From Quadrisphaera sp. DSM 44207 (GTDB taxonomy: Bacteria > Actinomycetota > Actinomycetes > Actinomycetales > Quadrisphaeraceae), in assembly GCF_900101335.1 (NCBI RefSeq), contig NZ_FNKA01000001.1, positions 558,001-622,000 on the forward strand: a stretch of 64,000 nt of DNA, given 5' to 3'. This document shows, piece after piece, positions 31,603-39,575 of this stretch. Within the stretch, counting starts at the first letter, position 1; each line of letters begins with the position of its first letter. A program made the translations under genes and the position numbers. The notes under the pieces were generated by a model that was not told the origin of the DNA, made no database searches, and worked only from the letters and a program-made list of their open reading frames with translations.

Positions 31603-34224
31603 TCAGGCACCCGGAGCGACAACGGTCTTCGGCGTGACAGCCTTGCCGTCCACGTCGAGCCACTTCGCCGCGCCCGTGTCGGTCAGCTGGACCGACAGGA
31701 CGTCACCGGCAGCCCAGGTGGTGCTAGCGGTGGTCAGCGTCACCGAGGTCGAGGCGCCCGTGAGCGTCGTCGGGGTGGCGCTGACGTAGCCGATGCTGCT
31801 CACGGCGCCACCGGCGGTCGTCTTCGTGATGACGAAGTCGCTGGGAGCCGCCGCACCCGACAGGTACACCGGGTGGTTGAACGTGAGGGTCACGCTCGTC
31901 GTGGTGCTGGGGGCGGTCGGCTTCGCCACGCTGACCGGTGCCGCGGCCGCCACGGTGGACTTGATCCGGAACTCGGTGGTCGTGCCGTTGTCCACGACCG
32001 TGAGTGCGCCGGTCCGGCCGAGACCCTTGATCGCCTCGAGCTCCGCCTCGAACTGAGCGAAGCTCTTCTGGGCGTCGTTCACCCAGTAGGTGCTGGCCGT
32101 GTTGCCCGCATAGATCACCGTGCTGTAGTTCACAGTGGCCAGCGCGGTCGTGGTCTCTCCGAACAGGACGGCGGCGGTCTTAGCAGTGGTGTTGACGGTG
32201 GCAGCATCGATCTTGCCGCTCACGGACTTGCTCGTGAGCATGATCGAGGCCTTGGTGTTCGTGGTCGTGTCCGCGGACTGGTAGACGATCTCGTCACCGG
32301 CCGTCGCGGCGTCCTTGAACTCTGCCAGCGTCACCACGGAGCCGTCGACCTTGTAGGTGTAGCCGGTCGAGATGTCGACAGTACCCGTCGCGGAACCGGC
32401 GCCGGTGAAGAAGGTCAGCACGTTGGTCCCACTGACGGACTGGAACGTACCGGTGACGGACGCCGGAGCGGCGTTGACGAGGGTGAAGGTCTGGACGCCG
32501 TTCACCTTCTTGTAAGTGACTGCGTCGCCCACCGTTGCGGAGCTGGCGAGGGTGGTGTTGACCGATGCGGCGCCATCGATGGTCACCGAGTCACTGGCGC
32601 CCGCCGTGTAGGTGCCCAGCTTCGCGCCCGCGATGGTCTCGATCGTAAGAGCACCCGAGGAGTTGCCGGAGACCACGCCGGTCACGGTCTGGTTGGTGAG
32701 CGCGAAGGTCCGCGTCTTGCCGGTCGTGCCATCACCACCGGTGATGGCGATGGTGTCACCCTCGTTGAGGTTGGCCTCGAAGTCAGCCAGGGTGGCGCTG
32801 ACGCCGTCCACGGTGTACACGGCGGCGGTAGGCTTGTACGTGATCGCGCCGCTGATGGCCAGGCCGCTCACCGCGTCGAGGAACGCCACGTTCCCACCGG
32901 TGGTGTCGACACCCGCGGCGCCAGCCCCACCGACCAATCCGGCCAGGACGGTCTTGCTTGCGAGCGCCAGGGTCTGCTTGCCGGCGGAGTCCTTGGAGAC
33001 GGACACCACGTCACCGAGCGACAGCGCGTCCTTGAAAGCGCCGAAGGAGGCGCTGGCGCCGTCCACGGAGAAGGCATCGGTGGAGGCGATGGTGACCTCG
33101 ACGACCTTCTTCGTCGTCGGGTCCGAGTAGGAGAACTTGTTGTTCGTCAGGTTCAGGTCGACGACGGCGTAACCAGCGACCACGACGCCGACCGCAGCCT
33201 TGGTGGCCTCCTCGGCCGTCGCCTGGGCCACGGCAGCGGTGCCACCGAAGACCCAGCCCTTGCCGGTCAGCTTGGCGAAGTTCGCCTTGATGTAGTCCGT
33301 GGTGCTCTGGCCGAGGGCGTTGCCGCGGGTGAAGACGAGCGGGACGCCGTTGCCCTTGCCGGCGAGCGGAGCGGCGACGAGCGCGTCCGCGGCGTTGTTG
33401 TCGCCGCCGCCGACGAGGGCGAGGTCAGCGACGCTGAAGCCCTCCTTCTCGATGGCGTGCTGGGCGACCTTGATGGCCGTGCCCTGCCGGTCGACGTCGC
33501 TGAGGCGCGAGGTGGCGCCGAGGGCGAGAGCGGTGTCCTCGTCCACGACGGCGGTGCCACCGACGACGATGCGCTCCTTCTCGGCCAGGTCGCCCAGGGC
33601 CTTGGCGGTCGAGGCGGGCACCCTGCCGGTCTCGGTGAGGAGGATCGGGTACTTCTTCTTGTAGGACATGGGGCCCACGGCCAGCGCGTCGGCCGGCGCG
33701 TTGCCCGAGGCCACGAAGACCTTCTCCACCGCGGTGCCGCCGGCGGTGGCGACCTTGGCGGCGGTCTCGTAGCGGTCGGCACCGGCGAGGCGCTCGACGG
33801 TGTAGCCGGCGGCCTTCCAGTCGTTCTCGAGCTTCTGGGAGACGCGGGTGGTGCCGCCGACGATCCAGATGTTCTTGGCGCCCAGGCGCTTGATCTCGTC
33901 CAGCGTGATCTGGGCGGTGGAGTCGGTCTCCGTGTACAGGATCGGCGCGTTCTTCAGGCCGGCCGCGTAGGAGGCGGCGAGGCCGTCGACGGTCGCCCAG
34001 GCGTTGACGACGACGACGCCGCCGGCCTGGGTGCCGGCCGGGTAGGCGGCCTGGCTGGCCTTGACGGCGGTCTCGGTGCGGTCGGCACCGGCGACGCGCT
34101 GGTCGAACTTGAAGTTCGCGTCAGCGCTCGCGGCCCCGGCGAGGGCGACGCCGCCGGAGAGGCACACCGCGAGGGCCAGCGTCCCCGCTGCGGCGCGCTT
34201 CGCCATGGTCTTAGGAGCGTGCAA
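31603..34224 (-). CDS. Large CWB2 surface (S-layer-like) protein
   Basis: 873 residues. I place the start at TTG 34224: it follows GGAGG by 5 bp and gives MHAPKTMAKRAAAGTLALAVCLSGGVALAGAASA, a proper signal peptide; the in-frame ATG at 34206 has no ribosome site. Residues 35-310 contain three CWB2 units (RVAGADRTETAVKASQAA, RLAGADRYETAAKVATAG, RLSDVDRQGTAIKVAQHA) with ILYTETDS, ILLTETGR, LVFTRGNA partners. The rest is a long string of beta-rich 70-residue units (YTVDGVSATLADFEANLNEGDTI, YKVDGSVVTLAEFKDAATAGDEI, IDAATVNTTAKTAAVLFG) and a closing Ig-like domain. The many Lys and AAG codons are unlike the neighbours and fit a highly expressed surface protein. Probably forms or decorates the outer envelope; no enzymatic site seen. 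Confidence 0.88.
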   Translation of the reverse strand: MHAPKTMAKRAAAGTLALAVCLSGGVALAGAASADANFKFDQRVAGADRTETAVKASQAAYPAGTQAGGVVVVNAWATVDGLAASYAAGLKNAPILYTETDSTAQITLDEIKRLGAKNIWIVGGTTRVSQKLENDWKAAGYTVERLAGADRYETAAKVATAGGTAVEKVFVASGNAPADALAVGPMSYKKKYPILLTETGRVPASTAKALGDLAEKERIVVGGTAVVDEDTALALGATSRLSDVDRQGTAIKVAQHAIEKEGFSVADLALVGGGDNNAADALVAAPLAGKGNGVPLVFTRGNALGQSTTDYIKANFAKLTGKGWVFGGTAAVAQATAEEATKAAVGVVVAGYAVVDLNLTNNKFSYSDPTTKKVVEVTIASTDAFSVDGASASFGAFKDALSLGDVVSVSKDSAGKQTLALASKTVLAGLVGGAGAAGVDTTGGNVAFLDAVSGLAISGAITYKPTAAVYTVDGVSATLADFEANLNEGDTIAITGGDGTTGKTRTFALTNQTVTGVVSGNSSGALTIETIAGAKLGTYTAGASDSVTIDGAASVNTTLASSATVGDAVTYKKVNGVQTFTLVNAAPASVTGTFQSVSGTNVLTFFTGAGSATGTVDISTGYTYKVDGSVVTLAEFKDAATAGDEIVYQSADTTTNTKASIMLTSKSVSGKIDAATVNTTAKTAAVLFGETTTALATVNYSTVIYAGNTASTYWVNDAQKSFAQFEAELEAIKGLGRTGALTVVDNGTTTEFRIKSTVAAAAPVSVAKPTAPSTTTSVTLTFNHPVYLSGAAAPSDFVITKTTAGGAVSSIGYVSATPTTLTGASTSVTLTTASTTWAAGDVLSVQLTDTGAAKWLDVDGKAVTPKTVVAPGA

Positions 34225-34430
34225 CTCAGCCTCCAAAGGCATGATGGAAAGGGGACGGTCCCCGCCGGCCGACCCGGCGGTCCCAGGTCTTCCGGTCCGT
34301 TCGCCCGGGTCCCGGGTATCACGGACAGTGCTCAGGAGACACCTCTCGGTGATCCCCACGGCGAGGAAGCTACACACGACGGATTCACTCCGGGGCGTTT
34401 CTAAACATCGACACGCCGGCCGTCCGCAAT
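34225..34430 (-). promoter_or_regulatory. Structured 5' leader of the large CWB2 gene
   Basis: On the minus strand, reading toward the TTG start: CACCGAGAGGTG; then CCGCCGG-gtcgg-CCGGCGG; then GGGGACCGTCCCC followed by TTTCC. These short hairpins sit in about 200 bp with no gene. Only folding by eye; could be mRNA-stabilising or regulatory. A c-di-AMP riboswitch was considered but its core motifs were not found. Confidence 0.35.
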
Positions 34431-34667
34431 GTCCTCGTCGGGATTCGCCGAGAGTGCGCCGGATGTCCGCTTCGCCCTGGTCGGCTCCGGCCCGGCGGCG
34501 GCCCGGCGGCGGCTCGGCGGCGGGTCAGTGGCGGCTCGGTGGCGGCTCGGCGCCGGCTCTGCGGTGGCTCGGCGTCCGTGGCCGGCACCAGTTGCCGCAA
34601 ACCGTCTCCTGGGCCGGGTGCCGCTCCTTAACCTCGCGTCATCCCTGGAGCGCGACGTCTGGACGGC
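34431..34667. other. Gene-free GC repeat stretch between CWB2 and GT2 genes
   Basis: No coding frame supported. From about 34490 to 34575 the sequence is a run of GGCGGCTCGG/GGCGGCCCGG-like units. Promoters of the two divergent genes should lie in 34225-34667, but no clear -10/-35 was recognised. Confidence 0.5.
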
Positions 34668-35333
34668 ATGGACGACACCTGGCTGGTCATCCCCCTCTTC
34701 GAGGAGGCGGCCGTGGTCGGCGACGTCGTCTCCGCGGCGAAGGAGACCTTCCCGCGCGTCGTGTGCGTGGACGACGGCAGCAGCGACGACTCCGCCGCGG
34801 CCGCCGAGGGCGCCGGCGCGGTCGTCGTCCGGCACTCGATCAACCTCGGCCAGGGCGCGGCCCTGCAGACGGGCCTGGCCTACGCCCTGACCGACCCGCT
34901 GATGCGCTACGCCGTCACCTTCGACGCCGACGGGCAGCACCGCGTCGAGGACGCCGCCGCCATGGTCGCCCGGCTGCGCGCCGGGGAGGCCGACGCCGTC
35001 TTCGGCTCCCGCTTCCTCGACGGGCGCACGCAGCTGTCACCGCTCAAGCGCACGGTGCTGCGCGCGGGGGTCGCGTACTCCAACGCCACGACGGGCGTGC
35101 GGATGACGGACGCCCACAACGGCCTGCGCGCCCTCTCGCGGGACGTCGTCGCCTCGCTGCGCCTGACGCAGAACCGGATGGCGCACGCGAGCGAGCTCGT
35201 GGAGCAGGTGGGCCGCGGCGGCTGGCGCACCGTCGAGCACCCCGTCGAGATCCTCTACACCGACTACTCGCGCGCCAAGGGCCAGTCGGTCTGGAACTCC
35301 GTCAACATCCTCACCGAACTCCTCTTCCGGTAG
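34668..35333 (+). CDS. Glycosyltransferase family 2 (DPM1/DPG synthase type)
   Basis: 221 residues, MDDTWLVIPLFEEAAVVGDVV. GT-A fold: VVCVDDGSSDDS (nucleotide binding), TFDADGQHRVEDAAAMV (DxD-like DADGQ), FGSRFLDGR, and TDAHNGLRALSRDVV. Length and motifs fit dolichyl/polyprenyl-phosphate mannose or glucose synthases, which make lipid-linked sugar donors. The DUF2304 gene follows after 9 bp; this GT2+DUF2304 pair recurs widely in actinobacteria, where DUF2304 probably anchors or assists the transferase. Confidence 0.9.
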   Translation: MDDTWLVIPLFEEAAVVGDVVSAAKETFPRVVCVDDGSSDDSAAAAEGAGAVVVRHSINLGQGAALQTGLAYALTDPLMRYAVTFDADGQHRVEDAAAMVARLRAGEADAVFGSRFLDGRTQLSPLKRTVLRAGVAYSNATTGVRMTDAHNGLRALSRDVVASLRLTQNRMAHASELVEQVGRGGWRTVEHPVEILYTDYSRAKGQSVWNSVNILTELLFR

Positions 35334-35342
35334 GCGGTCACC

Positions 35343-35915
35343 GTGCTGATCAAGATGCTGCTCATGCTCGCCATCGGCGGGACCGCGCTGCTGCTGCTCA
35401 AGGGGCACCGCGGCCCGCGCCACCAGGCGATCCGCCGGCTGCTGCTGCTGGGGTTCACGGCCGCGACCGGCCTGTCGGTGCTCTTCCCCGAGGCGTGGAC
35501 GGCGACCGCCTCCTGGCTGGGCGTCGGCCGCGGCGCCGACCTGCTGCTCTACGCGCTGATCGTCGCGTTCCTCGGGTTCGTGGCGACGTCCTACCTGCGC
35601 TTCCGCGACCTGCAGCGGCAGATCACGATGCTGAGCCGGCGCCTGGCCCTCGACGAGGCGCCGCCCGCGCGCGCCGTCCCGGCCGCGGTGCCCGCTGCGG
35701 TGCCGGCTGCGGCGTCGGCCGGAGGACCGGCCGGCGGGTCGGCGGTGGCGCCGGCTGTGGCGTCGGCTGTGGCGTCGGCTGTGGCGTCGGCTGTGGCATC
35801 GGCGGGGGCCGACGACATCGGCGCCATCGCCGAGCTGGTGCGGGTGCGCCCGCGCCCGCCGGTCGAGGACGTCGTCCCCGGACTGCGCCTCGTCAGCCCG
35901 CCGCGGAGCCGCTGA
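35343..35915 (+). CDS. DUF2304 family membrane protein
   Basis: 190 residues from GTG 35343. Three hydrophobic helices (MLIKMLLMLAIGGTALLLL; LLLLGFTAATGLSVLF; ADLLLYALIVAFLGFVATSYL) then RFRDLQRQITMLSRRLALDEA, the conserved cytosolic segment of the family. The remaining 80 residues are a low-complexity Ala/Val/Pro/Ser linker with four in-frame 12-bp repeats (ASAV) and a short conserved-looking end. It probably works with the GT2 immediately upstream. Confidence 0.85.
   Translation: MLIKMLLMLAIGGTALLLLKGHRGPRHQAIRRLLLLGFTAATGLSVLFPEAWTATASWLGVGRGADLLLYALIVAFLGFVATSYLRFRDLQRQITMLSRRLALDEAPPARAVPAAVPAAVPAAASAGGPAGGSAVAPAVASAVASAVASAVASAGADDIGAIAELVRVRPRPPVEDVVPGLRLVSPPRSR
35753..35800. repeat. 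12-bp tandem repeat, four units, in frame
   Basis: Four units GGCTGTGGCGTC (last GGCTGTGGCATC) inside the DUF2304 gene, encoding AVAS repeats in the low-complexity linker. Confidence 0.9.
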
Positions 35916-35964
35916 CCACTCCCTCCTCCCCTTCCGCGCCCCTCCCCCCTCCCCTCCCCCCGTG

Positions 35965-36012
35965 GTGATCTTGCACGTCCGGACGGCTGGCTGTCCGGAC
36001 GTGCAAGATCAC
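35965..36012. terminator. Long perfect hairpin between convergent genes
   Basis: Arms 35965-35984 (GTGATCTTGCACGTCCGGAC) and 35993-36012 pair perfectly over 20 bp around GGCTGGCT. It lies 50 bp after the DUF2304 stop and 20 bp after the protease stop, so it can end both transcripts. The right side has no U-run. The unusually perfect stem could also be a dispersed palindromic element. Confidence 0.65.
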
Positions 36013-36032
36013 GACAGGGGGAGGGGGCGGCG

Positions 36033-39000
36033 TCAGGCCCGGACGCCGCTGCAGGAGGTGCTGCAGTCCACCGACCACAGGCCGCCGAGACCGGCGAAGG
36101 CCTTCGAGCGCACCAGCCGCTGGCCCCGGGGGCCCGTGGCGGTCACCGGCGTCGGGGCGGTGCTGGTCGGGGCGGTGCTGGTCAGGGCGGCGCTGGGCGC
36201 GGTGGACGGAGCCGTCGGAGGGGCCGTGCTCGGCGCGGTGGACGGCGCGGGCGCCGGTCCGGTCGGCGAGCCCGTCGGGGCCGGCGCCGCGGGCCCGCCG
36301 GGGCCGGTGTGCTCCAGCGCCCCGACGAGCGTCGAGGCCCTGCCGCCGGCGTAGACGGTGACGTCGAAGCGGCCGGGCGCGTGCGCCGGGGCGAGGAAGC
36401 GCAGCTGCGTCGCCGTGGCCACGAGCACCTGCGCGCTGCCGCTGGTGCCGATGCGCACCTGCGCGCCGGCCGGGATCGCCTCCCCCGTGACGACGACCGT
36501 GGTGCCGCCTGCGCTCGGCACCCGCGCCGGAGCGATGCCCGTGAGGCGGAACGCGCCCGTCGGCGGGTACGTGCGCGCCCCGCCGTCCGTCGGGGACGGC
36601 GCGCTGCCCGCGCCCGGCGCCGGCGTCCCGCTCGAGGGGCCGGTCGGGGCGGACGGCGCGGGGCCGGTGCCCGAGCCGCCGGTCGGGCTGCTGCCGGGGG
36701 CCGGCTGCGCGGCGCTCGGCGGCTGCGTCCTCAGGGCCGGAGTGGTGGCCGGACCCGTGGACGGCGCGGCGCCGGGCCGCGGGGCGCCGGCGGAGGGCGC
36801 CGGGCCGCCGGTGGGCGCGCTGGTCGGGGCGCTGGTCGGGGCGCTGGTGGACGGCGCGGTGCCGGGTCGCGGAGCGGCGGTGGGCGCCGAGGGCGTGCTG
36901 CCCGGCGCGGGGGCCCTGGTGCCCGGCGCGCCCGGTGCCGGGGCGCCCGGAGCGGGGTTGCTGGGCGCGGAGGCACCGGGCGCAGGGCCGCTCGGCGTCG
37001 AGCCGCTCGGGGCGGGGGTGCCGGGCGCGGGCTGGCCCGGAGCGGGCGCGCTCGCGCCCACCCGCAGCGGCGCGGCCCACCGGGAGCCGACGGGCGCGCC
37101 GTCCAGGAGCAGCTGCACGGTCAGGGCGTAGTCGCCCGAGGGCAGCTCGGTGGTGGGCGTCAGCGTCACCGCGCCGAGGTCGCGGGTGCCGAGGTCGAAC
37201 GCGACGGCGCCGTCGTCGTCCGTGGTGGCGGTCGCGCCGTCCAGGGTGACCGGCTGGTCCGCGACGGCCCACACCTCGCCCTCGTGCCGCATGCCCAGGC
37301 CGAGCCGCACCGACCACGCGCCCGTGCCGCGGGTGCTGCTGACCTCCAGGCGCGGGGTCGCGGTGCCCTCGGTCGCGGTCATGCCGGAGAACAGGACGAA
37401 GGCCTCCTCGGCGTCCGCGGGCAGGTGCGCGAGGCTCAGGCGCGCGCCCGTGACCGAGAGCCCGGTGAGCGCGCCGACGCGGTCGGCGTCCTGGAGGAGG
37501 GCGGCCTTGACCTGGGCGGCGGTCAGCGCCGGTCGCACGCCGGCGTACGCCTCGCGGTAGAGGGCGACGGCCGCGGCGACCTCCGGGGCGGCGAACGACG
37601 TGCCGCTGACGACCCGGTACCCGCCGTCGTTCCAGGTCGTGAAGACCGAGGTGCCGGGCGCGGACACGTCGACGCTCGTGGCGCCGTACGCGCTGAAGGA
37701 GCTGCGGGCGTCCGCGGCGGTGGTCGCGCCGACCGTGACGACGTTCTCCTCGGTCAGCGACGCGGGGTGGACGAGGGAGCGATCGCGGTCCTGGCCGTCG
37801 TTGCCCGCGGCGGCGACCACGAGGACGCCGCGCTCGGCCGCGTAGGCGACGGCGGAGCGCAGCTCCGCCAGCGGCCAGCCGCTCACCGCTCCGCCCCAGG
37901 AGGCGTTGACCACATCGGCGCCGTGGTCGACGGCGTAGCGGATCGCCTGGGCGCCGAGGACGACGTCCACGCTGCTGCCGCTGCCGATCACCAGCGGCAT
38001 GATCGCCACGCGCGGGGCGACACCGGCGGTGCCGTGGCCGTTGCCGGCGCGCGCGCCGACGACGCCGGAGACCGCGGCGCCGTGGCTGCCGTAGCTGCCG
38101 TTGTCGACGTCCGCGCTGTTCGCGGAGAAGTTCCAGCCGTGGCAGTCGCCGACCTTGCCGTTGCCGTCCGTGTCGGTCGCGCCGCAGGGCTCGGCGGGGT
38201 TCGTCCACAGGGCGCCGGCCAGGTCGGGGTGGTCGCTGTCGTAGCCGGTGTCGAGGACGGCGACGACGCGCGTGCGGCCGTCGGCCGCGGCCCAGGCGGA
38301 GGTGGCGTCGAGGTCCGCGTCGACGACGGCCTGCTGCTGGTGGGCGTTGGCGCCGGTGTTCTCGAGGTTCCACCCGTACCGCGCCCAGTAGGGGTCGGGG
38401 ATCGTGGACGCCGGGTCCGCCATCACGGGCACCTGCACGGAGGCGTCCGCGTCGACGACGCCGTCGAGGCGCTCGGCGGTGAGCAGGTCGAGGGAGCCGG
38501 CGACGAGCACGCGGCCGTCGTGCAGGCGCTGGGCGGTGGTGATGTCCGCGCGGGCGGTGAGGGCGGCGAGGGTGGCGTCGCTGACGCGCACGGCGACGGG
38601 GCCGGTCGTCGTGCCGTCGAGAGGGGCGACGGTGGTGGCGGTGCTGCCGCTCGTGTCGGTGCCGCTCGTGCCGGTGCCGCTCGTGCCGGTGGTGGCCCCG
38701 GCGGGCTGGTCGGCGGTCTGGCCGGCGGGCTGGCCGGTGCGGCGCTGGGCGTCGAGCAGCGGCTGCACGCGCTCGCGCGGGACGACGCCGTGGTCGGCGC
38801 CGCGCGCGACGTCGACGGCTCCGGCGTCGGTGACGTACCAGACGCGGACGCCGCCGTCGCGCAGCAGCTCGCCGCCGGCGCCGAGGGCGTCCTGCGCGGC
38901 CGTGAGCGCCGCCGCGTCGAGGCGGGGCAGGTCGGCGGGCGGGGCCGGCAGCGCGCTGGCGACCGCGGAGGCGAGGGCCGTGGTGGCGCTCGCCAGGGTG

Positions 39001-39314
39001 AGGGCGCCGGCAGGAGCCGCTGCGCTCGCTGCGCCGTCCGCTGCCGAGGCCGCTGCCGGGGCCGCTGCCGAGGCCGCTGCCGGGGCCGCTGCTGGGGTCG
39101 CTGCTGGGGTCGCTGCTGGGGTCGCTGCTCCGTCGGTGCCGGAGCCGGCCGGTGGGGGGTCGGTGCCGTACGTGAGGACGTAGCGGTGCAGGCCGTCGCC
39201 GGGGCCGAAGCCGGTGGCGACCTGGACCTCCAGCGGCGCGCTGACGGCCGCCGTCACCCCGCTGATCGCCGTGACGACGGCGACCGCCGCCCCGATGGCC
39301 CTGCTGCTGCGCAC
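36033..39314 (-). CDS. Secreted subtilisin-family (S8) serine protease with TIG domain
   Basis: 1093 residues from GTG 39314 (VRSSRAIGAAVAVVTAISGVTAAVSA, signal peptide); a GTG four codons earlier is possible. Residues 45-340 are a prodomain-like region with Ala/Pro repeats. Catalytic triad: Asp355 (LDTGYDSDHPDL), His411 (GSHGAAVSG) and Ser573 (SGTSFAAPE); oxyanion Asn in AAAGNDG. Residues 640-760 form a beta domain. From about 760 to 920 there is a Pro/Ala/Ser/Gly linker with 12- and 15-bp in-frame repeats, then a TIG/IPT domain (YPPTGAFRLTGIAPARVPSAGGTTVVVTGEAI), another Pro/Ser/Thr linker, and a short basic tail ending CSTSCSGVRA. The linkers suggest a wall-spanning extended protein. Confidence 0.9.
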   Translation of the reverse strand: MRSSRAIGAAVAVVTAISGVTAAVSAPLEVQVATGFGPGDGLHRYVLTYGTDPPPAGSGTDGAATPAATPAATPAAAPAAASAAAPAAASAADGAASAAAPAGALTLASATTALASAVASALPAPPADLPRLDAAALTAAQDALGAGGELLRDGGVRVWYVTDAGAVDVARGADHGVVPRERVQPLLDAQRRTGQPAGQTADQPAGATTGTSGTGTSGTDTSGSTATTVAPLDGTTTGPVAVRVSDATLAALTARADITTAQRLHDGRVLVAGSLDLLTAERLDGVVDADASVQVPVMADPASTIPDPYWARYGWNLENTGANAHQQQAVVDADLDATSAWAAADGRTRVVAVLDTGYDSDHPDLAGALWTNPAEPCGATDTDGNGKVGDCHGWNFSANSADVDNGSYGSHGAAVSGVVGARAGNGHGTAGVAPRVAIMPLVIGSGSSVDVVLGAQAIRYAVDHGADVVNASWGGAVSGWPLAELRSAVAYAAERGVLVVAAAGNDGQDRDRSLVHPASLTEENVVTVGATTAADARSSFSAYGATSVDVSAPGTSVFTTWNDGGYRVVSGTSFAAPEVAAAVALYREAYAGVRPALTAAQVKAALLQDADRVGALTGLSVTGARLSLAHLPADAEEAFVLFSGMTATEGTATPRLEVSSTRGTGAWSVRLGLGMRHEGEVWAVADQPVTLDGATATTDDDGAVAFDLGTRDLGAVTLTPTTELPSGDYALTVQLLLDGAPVGSRWAAPLRVGASAPAPGQPAPGTPAPSGSTPSGPAPGASAPSNPAPGAPAPGAPGTRAPAPGSTPSAPTAAPRPGTAPSTSAPTSAPTSAPTGGPAPSAGAPRPGAAPSTGPATTPALRTQPPSAAQPAPGSSPTGGSGTGPAPSAPTGPSSGTPAPGAGSAPSPTDGGARTYPPTGAFRLTGIAPARVPSAGGTTVVVTGEAIPAGAQVRIGTSGSAQVLVATATQLRFLAPAHAPGRFDVTVYAGGRASTLVGALEHTGPGGPAAPAPTGSPTGPAPAPSTAPSTAPPTAPSTAPSAALTSTAPTSTAPTPVTATGPRGQRLVRSKAFAGLGGLWSVDCSTSCSGVRA

Positions 39315-39559
39315 GTGCCCTCCCACCGCCGGACCGCCGGACGCCGCAGCGGCGCGAGCGTCGCGGCGGCGGGGCGGGCCCTCTCGAGTCCTGCAGCGCT
39401 GGTCGGGCCGGAGGGCGCCGGCGCTGAAGGACGGCCGGCGCCGTTCACCCGGCCGGAGCGGGTGCTGTCGCCCGTGCGGTGCAGCGGCGCGAGCGGTGGC
39501 GTGCGTCGTCCACAGACCGGCGGTGAGCGCCAGCGGAAAACCGCCCCGAGGCGCTAGGT

Positions 39560-39575
39560 TCGTACACGTGTTCGA
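39560..39575 (+). promoter_or_regulatory. Candidate LexA (SOS) box overlapping the DUF222 start
   Basis: TCGTACACGTGTTCGA matches the mycobacterial/actinobacterial LexA consensus TCGAAC-N4-GTTCGA with one mismatch (left half TCGTAC). The GTG start at 39568 lies inside it. 13E12-type DUF222/HNH genes in mycobacteria are known to carry such boxes at this position. Confidence 0.6.

Noticed and set aside
34225-34430. c-di-AMP or other known riboswitch in the CWB2 leader
   Set aside because: Only short hairpins were found; the conserved core of known riboswitches could not be recognised.
34480-34575. CRISPR-like array
   Set aside because: Units are short, overlapping GGCGGCTCGG-type low-complexity DNA without regular spacers.
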